Source: JARRPM01 sp963765545 (GTDB lineage Bacteria > Pseudomonadota > Gammaproteobacteria > Pseudomonadales > Halieaceae). From it: a DNA stretch of 64,000 nt. The first letter of the stretch is position 1, and each line of letters opens with the position of its first letter. The notes under the pieces were generated by a model. The model had not been told where the DNA came from. It made no database searches and saw nothing but the letters and a program-made list of their open reading frames with translations. This document shows positions 56,336 to 64,000 of this stretch, one piece after another. The stretch lies in assembly GCA_963765545.1 (NCBI GenBank), contig CAVXWW010000003.1:383096-447095 (forward strand), written 5' to 3'. The position numbers and the translations under genes are program-made.

Positions 56336-59300
56336 ACTAAGGATTAACCCAAGGGCTCCAAGAGCTATGATAATAATTCGAACTATTGGTAGCATGGTTA
56401 CGGGCATAAATGCACCTTCGTGCTCATTCTCAATCCTGTGGACCGCATAGGCAATTGCTGCCACCTCAGCCCGATTGTCGTCAGCACCTATTTGCAGCCG
56501 CTTTTTTTGGTCATCAAGCAGTGCCAAAAGTCGATTTTTTGCTGCTACACAAATTGTATGGATATTCCATGCGCGTAGTAATGTATAGCCAAGCCAAATA
56601 AGCAGAGCATAGAGAAAGCCACCTGTTATGGGCCAGTTTTCGTATATTGGAAGACTGCTCGCGAGTAAGAGCAATAGTACTATTACCGGGTAATAGAAGA
56701 AGCCTTGAAGCGGTTTGGTAATAGACTCGATCAACTGCACATCCAACCAGATGTTTTTGGAAATTGTGTCTATATTGACATTTTTCAGCGCACGAAGACG
56801 CGGAGAATCCGGCCACTTGAGATGTATGCTGTTTGTAATCGCAAGCTCTGTTGATTTAGCAACAACACCAACAACAAATCTCTTAATTGCTCGCGCAACG
56901 AACACCAATCTGACGCACATCAATGTATAGGTTATGGAGATAGTGGCATAGACGACGATGGTCAAATATTCACGTAAAAGAGGGTCATCATGTTGAAGCT
57001 TACTATTCAGTATAAAACTTGGATCGAAAAAAGATACACATACGCCAACGAAAAAGAACAAAACCAGCATTAGAAAGTGTCGCGTAACCATTAGGCGGCG
57101 CACGGTTATGCTGCGTCCCACTCCAAGTTCATTTAGGAAAGCGATCCAGATTCTATTCATACTACGAATATGACTTGCAGAAGGCTCAGTTCGATCGGAG
57201 ACATCTCGTAAACCGTATTCATCAGATATCTTCGATTCAATTTGCTTACAAGTACTTTGCAGAAATATGACGCTGATAATCGAGAGAGTTACAGCAGTGG
57301 TGCAGAAAGCGAACGCCGGCCATAAACTGACCCCCGACGCTAAACTCCATATCTCGCTAGACTTAAACAGATGTGGAAATAGCCAGAGGACACAATAGAA
57401 CTGCACGGCCAATAGTACTATTACTATGCCTACCAGATGCTTTTTGTAATCCGCTCCGCTAAACATGCCTCTATCAATTCTGTCCAGCCTATTCATAGAG
57501 ACTTCGTGTTCTTTATAGTCAGTAGAGAAAGCCCTTTCGAAGATTTGAGAATAGTTCAAAACAACCATTGCTACGGTAACAAGAAAACATATAGTCAATC
57601 CTGAGACGGTTTCGGATTGGCTTGGCAAGCTGTGTGGAAAAATGGACGCGAGGGTAGGGTCGACAAGGTACGGATCGTAAACGCGTGCCAGTAGTAAAAA
57701 TACAATACAGACAGCCAAACCAAGGCCCCAATATGATAGCTTTGAGAAGAGTGATTTTCTTCCTGTCTCGCCATTGGCTTGCCTGGCCGATCTGGCCCTT
57801 ATCGTTAACGCTTTTCGAGATATGAAAATGAGTGCAATTAGTAGCCCAGCCCAAAGCAGGTACCACAATGTTCTTGCGACAGAGCTATGATAGGAGCTAC
57901 CTCCATTCATGTTTGTCTGTAAAGCGACTTGACCATCCGACATGGAATGCGATCCGACATTGGCGTATTCGTTTATTTGAAAATACTCACCATAGCCAAC
58001 TTCGAAAACTCTTGGAGTAATACATCCGGTCACACTAGCGTCATGATTCGCGCACTCTACAACTCTTTTTCCACCTTTTTTTGAAGGTGTACGATCGACG
58101 ATACCCGATTCTTGATCTGTCACTGCTGCGCGGGTCGTGACATACAGGGAAGTCTGGTATGAATCCCGAAACGACGGCTTCTCATGTCCGCTGGAGTCAA
58201 ACCAGTTACTGGTCTTATCCGATACAGTCAACCCATAAGAAGATCCCACCAGTAAATTTCGGTCCGCAGGATATACGTCAGGATGCAACAGAATGGCGTC
58301 CAAATCGGTAGTAAAATATATTGCACTCGGGAATTCTGAGCGAAACGCTTGCATAACCAATAGCTTGTCGAAAATATCACTTCCTAGTACACCTATTACA
58401 CGTACATCTCGATTCTCTTCGTTCAGCCTGATCGCAGATCGTCGGAGATAGTCAAATTGACTTCTTCCAAACGGCATCTCAGCGTATTCGACGGAACTAA
58501 ACGCCTCAACTAATGCTTTCTCTCCTGATCTATCCTTTTTGGCTTCAAAATTTGAGTAGGGACTAGCCTCCCCGGGTAATTGTCCATCTATTCCGCGAAG
58601 ATATGTAAGCTCCGATACTTGAAAGCCGTTGCTTATAAACATTTCCTTCACATCTCGACGAAGGTCTCGAGCATATTTCGAGTCGCTCTCTGCGACAAGT
58701 AACGCAGAACTTTGGGGCAAGATTCCAGTTTTTCCTGTCACGCCCCGTTTTAGTATTTCTTTGGTGAGAGCATAAAGTATCTCCTGGTCGCTATGTATAT
58801 AGTGTTTGAAGTTAGCTCGCGCAGGCCCATCTTTTGAAGCAGCATTACTGCTTTTTGGCGAAGTGAGATCAATGGAATCTCCGGTCACATCTGAGCTGGT
58901 TGCAGACCAGTTCATGAAAGTAAGGTCAACCTTTTGTTGATTATATGTTTTTAACTTACGCGTCTCGTTGTCCCAAATATTTCGATCCACACAGGAGAAG
59001 TAATCTTCAGGGTCGGGATTTCTTTCTGGACACATCCTTTGCTCGCTCATTCCAATATGATAATGAGATGAATATGGACCCAGGAATTTGAAATCAATTT
59101 TGAACTCGCTATTATGGTGGTCTCGCTGATCTATCAATTTTAGAAAGGCTTCACGAGCATATTTTTGAATAAGAAATGCAACACGACTCAATTTGGCAAG
59201 GGTCTGACTGCCCAACTCTTCGTCCTTGAACCACATTACAACTACTTCAGAGTATTTGGTCTCTATCGATGTATTACCCGACGCGCTGAAATGCTCGAAT

Positions 59301-60319
59301 GGCGCGGCATCTACGACACATTGCTGTGAAAACCGACACCTTAATGCGGGGCTCCTCCAGACCTTTATATGCTCGGAATCTTTAGGGTAATAGCCCTGCG
59401 CTGCTAGCGCAGTTATCAGGGCATACCGACTGCGCATTCTCCGCTCTGATAGGTCAGAGTACTTCCCGCCAGGCAACATAACGCCCATAAACAGTACTTT
59501 TTTGGACAATCCAGCCTTTGCGATATTGTGAGTGACGTTCTCCGACACGGCAGTTTGTCCCAGTTCAGAAATTGCCTTCAATAGTTGATTTCTATACTCG
59601 GCAAGTAGCTCTCCATTTTGGGCGTTATCCAGGATTTTGCTGGAAGGTGAGTTGGGATCTGCATTTCCTGACTCGGAGGCAGGTAGGAGAAGGTTGATAA
59701 TGCCGCATCTAAAGTATGCGGGTGTGTCGATTTTTTCGTTATTGCAAAATTTTTCTATTTCGACTTTGTCAATTTTTTCTGTCTTTAGCTCGCTCTTTCC
59801 ATAGCCAAGCGTCTGCAACAAAAACTCGTTCGTATATGACCGCTCTACTATGGCTCTTAGATCTCCAAGTTCATAAAGAAGATTCGTGCAATCAGAGCCG
59901 CCTATTTCACCAGTAAGACAATATATAAATAGGCCGATTACATCTCCTTTGTAAGAGGAGTTTTCCAAGCGAGGTGATCCAGCAGCAGCCTCATCTTGTC
60001 CACTATCTATTTCTCGATTCCGTTTTTCTATAGCGAGCAAGCGTTGTCTAATAGCGGCGCCGGCCATCTCGATTGCTACCGGAATTTCTGTCCCATTGAG
60101 CCTCTCTTGGGTTTTTTGATAGTCATCAATCGCAGCAAACGGATCTTGCCATAATCGAGCTTCAATGTTGTAAGGTGAGGAGTCGCCGAAATCTATTTTG
60201 GTATTTGTAATTGGACGGAGCGGCTTAAAGGTTAATTGCCCAATCGCAAGTCCTCCAATTACAATGAGAATAGCTATCATTCCAGGTAGAGCATAGCGAG
60301 ATTCTTGTATGGAGCTCAC
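56303..60319 (-). CDS. Large AT-rich polytopic membrane protein of unknown function
   Basis: A 1338-residue protein, GTG start with AGGGAGG upstream. One N-terminal helix (~13-31) precedes a large domain of about 800 residues that contains RVIGVLGSDIFDKLLVMQAF, FPSAIYFTTDLDAILLHPD and FRDSYQTSLYV, reminiscent of a type-I periplasmic-binding/receptor fold. Around 830 a helix VARTLWYLLWAGLLIALIFIS starts a C-terminal membrane part of about ten helices with some cytoplasmic loops. The gene is visibly richer in A and T than its neighbours and uses AT-rich codons, suggesting transfer. No named family is recognised; the receptor-like comparison is tentative. Confidence 0.8.
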   Translation of the reverse strand: MSSIQESRYALPGMIAILIVIGGLAIGQLTFKPLRPITNTKIDFGDSSPYNIEARLWQDPFAAIDDYQKTQERLNGTEIPVAIEMAGAAIRQRLLAIEKRNREIDSGQDEAAAGSPRLENSSYKGDVIGLFIYCLTGEIGGSDCTNLLYELGDLRAIVERSYTNEFLLQTLGYGKSELKTEKIDKVEIEKFCNNEKIDTPAYFRCGIINLLLPASESGNADPNSPSSKILDNAQNGELLAEYRNQLLKAISELGQTAVSENVTHNIAKAGLSKKVLFMGVMLPGGKYSDLSERRMRSRYALITALAAQGYYPKDSEHIKVWRSPALRCRFSQQCVVDAAPFEHFSASGNTSIETKYSEVVVMWFKDEELGSQTLAKLSRVAFLIQKYAREAFLKLIDQRDHHNSEFKIDFKFLGPYSSHYHIGMSEQRMCPERNPDPEDYFSCVDRNIWDNETRKLKTYNQQKVDLTFMNWSATSSDVTGDSIDLTSPKSSNAASKDGPARANFKHYIHSDQEILYALTKEILKRGVTGKTGILPQSSALLVAESDSKYARDLRRDVKEMFISNGFQVSELTYLRGIDGQLPGEASPYSNFEAKKDRSGEKALVEAFSSVEYAEMPFGRSQFDYLRRSAIRLNEENRDVRVIGVLGSDIFDKLLVMQAFRSEFPSAIYFTTDLDAILLHPDVYPADRNLLVGSSYGLTVSDKTSNWFDSSGHEKPSFRDSYQTSLYVTTRAAVTDQESGIVDRTPSKKGGKRVVECANHDASVTGCITPRVFEVGYGEYFQINEYANVGSHSMSDGQVALQTNMNGGSSYHSSVARTLWYLLWAGLLIALIFISRKALTIRARSARQANGETGRKSLFSKLSYWGLGLAVCIVFLLLARVYDPYLVDPTLASIFPHSLPSQSETVSGLTICFLVTVAMVVLNYSQIFERAFSTDYKEHEVSMNRLDRIDRGMFSGADYKKHLVGIVIVLLAVQFYCVLWLFPHLFKSSEIWSLASGVSLWPAFAFCTTAVTLSIISVIFLQSTCKQIESKISDEYGLRDVSDRTEPSASHIRSMNRIWIAFLNELGVGRSITVRRLMVTRHFLMLVLFFFVGVCVSFFDPSFILNSKLQHDDPLLREYLTIVVYATISITYTLMCVRLVFVARAIKRFVVGVVAKSTELAITNSIHLKWPDSPRLRALKNVNIDTISKNIWLDVQLIESITKPLQGFFYYPVIVLLLLLASSLPIYENWPITGGFLYALLIWLGYTLLRAWNIHTICVAAKNRLLALLDDQKKRLQIGADDNRAEVAAIAYAVHRIENEHEGAFMPVTMLPIVRIIIIALGALGLILSQIYFGVGYSL

Positions 60320-60518
60320 TCTGCCTCCCTAACTATTTGTAGCCGATATAATCCTATAGCTTGCATAGGTTACAACTTCCCGAAAGTCAAATCTCTCACG
60401 CATGCCGACTGTCTGATTGTTCGATATTCAGAGCCAATTTAGCCTTATCTGCCACCTCGCCTTGGTGGTCTGGAACTCTTAGCTGAACAGGATGCGACTC
60501 ACCGATTCATGTTTTTTT

Positions 60519-61493
60519 CTACAGTCTGAACTCCGTCCACAATGGATAATGATCCGACACCCTGAACGATATCGAGGACTTGCTCAAACCAGTATTCATA
60601 TACACATGAGGCAGGAAATCAAACCCGCCTCCTTTTACGTACTCGAGTGCAATCCTTTGTCTCTTTGACCCGGTTTCGAACCAGGCGATCTGGTCATAGA
60701 ATTTCTCCACGTCCGGATTATTTGGATCCGAGAAGATCGTACGGGGTATCTGGTGGAGGTCCTTCGGTACCGTCAACCCCGTGGATGTGAATGCCTGCCA
60801 CAGGTCATCACCTCTTCGATCTATATTGAAGTCACCCAGCGTGAGCAGGCTCTGGTGCCACCGATTAGACCTGTCTGCCCATTCCCGCATGCAGCGTGCA
60901 ATATCTCTGAGTTCCTGCACCCGGTCATCTGATGATTTACCAAACTCCACATGTAATGTCACCAGGATGAAGGTTTGATTACCTGCCCTGAAGCTGACCG
61001 CGTACGGTGTCCTGGCAAACTGTCGCACCAGGGCGTCTGGGCTGAGTTCGTCACGCCACTCTGGGGGGATGACAATCTCCGCAGCCAGGCCGGAAGGTTG
61101 CACTCGCCTGCGGTCAAATACAAACGCCATTCGCTCGTTATTGCCCTTAGCTCCCGCTGTCACATCGGTCATTAAAAAGGACCAGTCGTCCCCCAGGAAT
61201 CTCATCATATCCCGCAGGGCCCTGAGGTCGCCTACCACTTCCTGGATAGCGATGACGTCGAACCGAGATAGGATTTCAATGATGGCCCTGAGACCTCGAA
61301 GATCACGTTTTGGAGAGTCAGTACTTGTGGCAGTCCACTTACGGGTTAGTGAGCCGAAGGCGCGGATGTTCCAGCTGGCGATCAGCAGGTTCTCACTATC
61401 CCTCTTTGCGGGGATGGCGATGTCAAGAGCTGACTTTAGTTCTGCCAGCTCAAAGGCGACTTTGACGGGTGGGTTGTCCAGGATGTCCGGCAT
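60519..61493 (-). CDS. Endonuclease/exonuclease/phosphatase family protein
   Basis: A 324-residue EEP-fold protein. The metal site motifs are LLIASWNIRAFG (Asn), FDVIAIQEVVGDL (Glu), LVTLHVEFG, LLTLGDFNIDRRGDDL (Asp, Asn) and FRVSDHYPLWTEF (Asp, His), all in order. No signal peptide is evident. Nuclease or phosphodiesterase activity is expected; the substrate is unknown. It is adjacent to decayed contractile-tail genes and could be an effector or a defence nuclease, which is speculation. Confidence 0.87.
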   Translation of the reverse strand: MPDILDNPPVKVAFELAELKSALDIAIPAKRDSENLLIASWNIRAFGSLTRKWTATSTDSPKRDLRGLRAIIEILSRFDVIAIQEVVGDLRALRDMMRFLGDDWSFLMTDVTAGAKGNNERMAFVFDRRRVQPSGLAAEIVIPPEWRDELSPDALVRQFARTPYAVSFRAGNQTFILVTLHVEFGKSSDDRVQELRDIARCMREWADRSNRWHQSLLTLGDFNIDRRGDDLWQAFTSTGLTVPKDLHQIPRTIFSDPNNPDVEKFYDQIAWFETGSKRQRIALEYVKGGGFDFLPHVYMNTGLSKSSISFRVSDHYPLWTEFRL

Positions 61494-61644
61494 CGCGAGT
61501 CACGCAGCTGTCAGGGGTCTAGGCAGTAATTGTAGTCCAGAATTAGTTTATGTCCCTGAGGCTTTTTGAGGTGGAGATAAGGCAAGGGTGCTATGTCGAT
61601 CTAACAATATATCGCCAGGATGCGCTTATACGCGTTCTGGCTGT

Positions 61645-62199
61645 TTAGGGAAATGGCGTAGGCTCAGGGTTGCTATGTGTTTGTGGCTCGATGGGAATCT
61701 GGCCTAATTCATAGGCTATTGAAAGACGGTAGGGCACTTCCCCTCCCTGGGTGCTCCAAATGTGTGCTAATTCTTCCACTGGACACGAACGTAGGGCTGC
61801 CTGCAATCGATAGGATGCGCCCTGCTGCTGAGTCACTTCACTGCCCGGGGCAGCCCTCTGAATGCTTACAGGAATAACTGGAGAACTATGCATCAACTGA
61901 ATTGCGTGGCCGAGTACCCGCAGCTCGACTGCCGGCTCTTCCTCTATAGCAGCAAATGCAGTGATTAGGACACTGGCCCGAAGATGGAGCGTGTGACTCA
62001 GACTCTCGCTGGCACGTATGTCGGTGGGGCCGATATTGTATGCGAAGATATTGAGTATTGGGGTGTTGGCGGTCTTGGCTCGTTTATATGCCTCTCGTGG
62101 TGTGCCCACGGTGACCACCACGTCCTCGTTGATACTGGAGGAGAGGAAATCAGCCAGGCTGCGAATAGCGGCTGATAGCGAGCTTTCCTGAGTAGACAT
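61645..62199 (-). CDS. DUF4255 (Pvc16/Afp16-type) protein
   Basis: A 184-residue protein from an ATG preceded by GGAGG. It begins MSTQESSLSAAIRSLADFLSSSINEDVVVTVGTP, then NIFAYNIGPTDIRASES and LHLRASVLITAFA, and a conserved ELRVLGHAIQLMHSSPVI segment, the DUF4255 order. In contractile injection systems this protein caps or terminates the tube/sheath. It follows the sheath pseudogene by 86 bases on the same strand, the order sheath then DUF4255 that suits a decayed eCIS operon. The gene itself looks intact. Confidence 0.8.
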   Translation of the reverse strand: MSTQESSLSAAIRSLADFLSSSINEDVVVTVGTPREAYKRAKTANTPILNIFAYNIGPTDIRASESLSHTLHLRASVLITAFAAIEEEPAVELRVLGHAIQLMHSSPVIPVSIQRAAPGSEVTQQQGASYRLQAALRSCPVEELAHIWSTQGGEVPYRLSIAYELGQIPIEPQTHSNPEPTPFP

Positions 62200-62284
62200 T
62201 TTGGTGTCCTCCAAAGAATCATCTGTGCAATCACTAGCCAACGCACTGGCAGTCACCCCAGCTAGCAAAGAGTGGTCGCCACCA

Positions 62285-62558
62285 TCGAGGGTCTGCGATT
62301 ACCATGCGGTTATTCATGTACGCGGCGTGTGTAATGGCGCTTCGATACACCGGCTCGTCATTTTTCCAGTCCTTGCCCGGCAGTATGATAGTGGCGATAT
62401 CGCGATAGTCTTTGAGCCGCTCGTTTGCCGCGCTTATCGGTGACTCGCTTCCCTCGTTTGACATGCCCCAGGAATGCCGCAATCGAGGATGATACAGCCT
62501 CTACTGACAACTCCCTCGAAGGTATGTCCCTGATGTATACACCGGGATGCTGGTACAT
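62285..62558 (-). pseudogene. Contractile tail sheath pseudogene (second copy)
   Basis: The first codons read MYQHPGVYIRDIPSRELSVEAVSSSIAAFLGHVKRGKRVTDKRG, matching the intact sheath's N-terminus. Then, in another frame, ERLKDYRDIATIILPGKDW and NRMVIADPR match the middle of the sheath (about residue 240 onward). About 200 residues are missing between them, with a frameshift, and the whole C-terminal half is absent. It ends in the region before the DUF4255 gene. Confidence 0.85.
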
Positions 62559-62679
62559 CGTGTGCGCACTCCTTAGCCGGACCCTTGGAGGCGGCGCCGA
62601 ACTGAGTTATCCAGATACTCAGCGCAGGCCTACTTTTCCTCGACGTGACGACAGCCTCTGCTTCGAAAACGAATTTGAT

Positions 62680-62700
62680 GGTGTGTTTTCAATCTAGCAG
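62680..62700. promoter_or_regulatory. Conserved block upstream of the sheath pseudogene
   Basis: Identical over 21 bases to 46133-46153 upstream of the intact sheath. Flanking similarity continues near 62757-62775. The upstream region 62559-62983 contains no other gene and presumably once carried the promoter of this copy. Confidence 0.5.
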
Positions 62701-62983
62701 GCCTCAAGGTCTGTTCCCAATCACCACTAGACTTAACAATTCTAATGAAGCATCTGTATAGACCGGAAAGTGATGAAGCGGACGTCCTTCCCCACCAGCC
62801 ACGCGTCATACCCTGAATTACGGATTCGATGAAAGCCGCAAAGGCAGCTGTATGGCAAAGTCAATACGCCACTTTGGCTTGCAGCTGCTAGACTTATATG
62901 TCGTGGATTCGACGGCTAATACGTCGCGTGGCTCAACAAGCGGACGAGGTTGCTACAGATTTTTCAGGCATGGGAGGTGTGCT

Positions 62984-63571
62984 ATGACTTACCGTGAAAT
63001 GCTCGAACATCTGGCTGATCAGGCGGAAATGCAGCGCAAGGCGATAATTGCCGATCATTGGCAAACCGTACTCAGCGACGGGTTTGTCGCCTTTGTGCAG
63101 GGCCAGATCGAAGCCGCCCGGAGCATGATTGCTCAGGATGGTATGTTCGATAAGGTGTTTGCTGGCCAACGCGATGAAATCAAGCAAATCATGAAAGAGC
63201 AGATTTCCAAATCGGCGGCACGCTATATCTCGGTTTGGGATAGCATGAGGATTGTGTATCAGCAATTGCAAAAGCACAGCGAGCGCCAGGGTCAGTCCGG
63301 AGGAATGGTAGACCACGGTCGCCACGCCCGCATGCCACGGGGTGTAGAGGTGGGGCCCGCCGCACACTGCTACCGCTGTGGATCACCCGCCGTGAGCGGA
63401 GGCCTTTGTAGCGGATGCCAGGCCGGCGCGCAGGACTGGCAGGAAGCTGATCTGGAGTATGATCGCCAGCTGCATCGTCAGCAAACGGAAGACCTGGGTT
63501 ATCAACGGCTGCAGGACGATTACATCTACGATGCCAGCCAGCCTGACTTTAATAGCTTCGGCGGCTACTGA
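62984..63571 (+). CDS. Hypothetical protein with C-terminal zinc ribbon
   Basis: A 195-residue protein; GGGAGG seven bases upstream supports the ATG at 62984. The first ~105 residues are helical (MTYREMLEHLADQAEMQRKAIIADHWQTVLSDGFVAFVQG). At ~150-170 a CYRCGSPAVSGGLCSGCQ motif is a four-Cys zinc ribbon. The tail is acidic, ending QPDFNSFGGY. No family is recognised. The end of the gene plus its hairpin has been tandemly duplicated just downstream. Confidence 0.62.
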   Translation: MTYREMLEHLADQAEMQRKAIIADHWQTVLSDGFVAFVQGQIEAARSMIAQDGMFDKVFAGQRDEIKQIMKEQISKSAARYISVWDSMRIVYQQLQKHSERQGQSGGMVDHGRHARMPRGVEVGPAAHCYRCGSPAVSGGLCSGCQAGAQDWQEADLEYDRQLHRQQTEDLGYQRLQDDYIYDASQPDFNSFGGY

Positions 63572-63585
63572 GGGTAATGATAATC

Positions 63586-63616
63586 AAGGGGTCTGTTTTT
63601 AAGGCTCTGACCCCTT
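63586..63616. terminator. Hairpin with AAGGGGTC / GACCCCTT arms
   Basis: Eight-base perfect arms enclose a 15-base loop containing TTTTT, fifteen bases after the stop of the zinc-ribbon gene. The motif resembles the repetitive GGGGTCnGACCCC sequences found in many gammaproteobacteria near REP-associated transposases and may act as a terminator or REP-like element. Confidence 0.55.
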
Positions 63617-63642
63617 AAACTCGGAGACGGCTCTATCAGCAA

Positions 63643-63948
63643 TTGCAAAAGCACAGCGAGCGCCAGGGTCAGTCCGGAGGAATGGTAGACCACGGTCGCC
63701 ACGCCCGCATGCCGCGGGGTGTAGAGGTGGGGCCCGCCGCACACTGCTACCGCTGTGGATCACCCGCCGTGAGCGGAGGCCTTTGTAGCGGATGCCAGGC
63801 CGGCGCGAAGGACTGGCAGGAAGCTGATCTGGAGTATGATCGCCAGCTGCATCGTCAGCAAACGGAAGACCTGGGTTATCAACGGCTGCAGGACGATTAC
63901 ATCTACGATGCCAGCCAGCCTGACTTTAATAGCTTCGGCGACTACTGA
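63643..63948 (+). pseudogene. Orphan 3' copy of the zinc-ribbon gene
   Basis: The second copy preserves the frame from MQKHSERQGQSGG through CYRCGSPAVSGG to the end SFGDY, 101 residues, without the N-terminal ~95 residues and without its own Shine-Dalgarno. It could be read only from a TTG. It is most likely a silent fragment from the duplication. Confidence 0.7.
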
Positions 63949-63960
63949 GGGTAATGATAA

Positions 63961-63996
63961 TTAAGGGGTCTGTTTTCAAGGGCTCTGACCCCTTAA
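63961..63996. terminator. Second copy of the GGGGTC hairpin
   Basis: TTAAGGGGTC and GACCCCTTAA form a perfect ten-base stem around a 16-base loop, longer than the first copy. It belongs to the duplicated block. Confidence 0.55.
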
Positions 63997-64000
63997 ACAT

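Larger units (their letters stand above)
63257..64000 (+). repeat. Direct tandem duplication of about 365 bp
   Basis: Positions 63257-63620 and 63634-63996 are the same sequence with an offset of 377 bases and only about six differences, with a single-base gap in the last loop. The copy includes the 3' part of the zinc-ribbon gene and the following hairpin. The first copy is joined to the full gene; the second is an orphan fragment. It may continue past the window edge. Confidence 0.93.

Noticed and set aside
1..64000. CRISPR arrays, rRNA or tRNA genes
   Set aside because: No regularly spaced repeat series and no clover-leaf with a CCA-type end was found by reading. A tRNA scan could still find a degenerate one.

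Overview
The window looks like chromosome from a free-living, GC-rich marine gammaproteobacterium, probably of the Halieaceae/Cellvibrionales type. That is an inference from gene content: an obgE-proB junction, fhs, hemH, WS/DGAT wax-ester synthase, an MtrCAB/CymA-type electron conduit, and DUF3300/DUF2950 and DUF222-HNH genes. No rRNA or tRNA gene or CRISPR array was found. The taxonomy cannot be settled from the sequence alone.

Positions 1-14,600 are mostly housekeeping: obgE and proB, an aldehyde dehydrogenase, a ZIP metal transporter, an ICMT-like membrane methyltransferase, alanine dehydrogenase, an envelope DUF2950/DUF3300 pair, an acyl-CoA dehydrogenase with two small downstream genes, an SDR, a rhodanese lipoprotein and ferrochelatase. 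A structured inverted repeat lies at the left edge.

Positions 14,690-24,714 hold a coherent leftward extracellular-electron-transfer module. From promoter-distal to promoter-proximal it contains a decaheme outer-membrane lipoprotein (MtrC/OmcA type), an MtrB barrel, an MtrA/DmsE decaheme, an unusual multiheme cytochrome fused to an ethylbenzene-dehydrogenase-like domain, a CymA/NapC tetraheme, a MenA-like prenyltransferase and NnrS. The proposed path is menaquinol to CymA to periplasmic multihemes to MtrAB to MtrC. A strong hairpin closes the unit and an FNR-like box lies upstream of the CymA gene.

Positions 24,847-44,415 return to core and peripheral metabolism: GST, two overlapping ABC1/UbiB kinases, WS/DGAT, nagA, a broken MFS gene next to a CRP-like palindrome, a PhyH dioxygenase, fhs, a RimB-type protease with an aspartoacylase-family protein, a repeat-rich lipoprotein and a Na+/Ca2+ exchanger. 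A notable divergent pair is a glycosyltransferase-like protein with a PqqD-like N-terminus facing a DevBCA-type exporter whose ATPase carries a TerB-like tail.

Positions 44,436-64,000 are accessory DNA with many relics. They contain an intact contractile-tail sheath gene, a second sheath gene reduced to a pseudogene but keeping the same upstream block, a DUF4255 (Pvc16/Afp16-type) gene, and a truncated AAA+ ATPase with a damaged Walker A. Together these suggest a decayed extracellular contractile injection system. A leaderless astacin-type protease is divergent from the intact sheath gene. The same region carries a LexA-boxed DUF222-HNH nuclease gene with three copies of a perfect palindrome, a four-gene envelope operon, an AT-rich 1338-residue polytopic protein, an EEP phosphodiesterase, remnants of a phosphatase and a small secreted protein, and a recent tandem duplication at the right edge.
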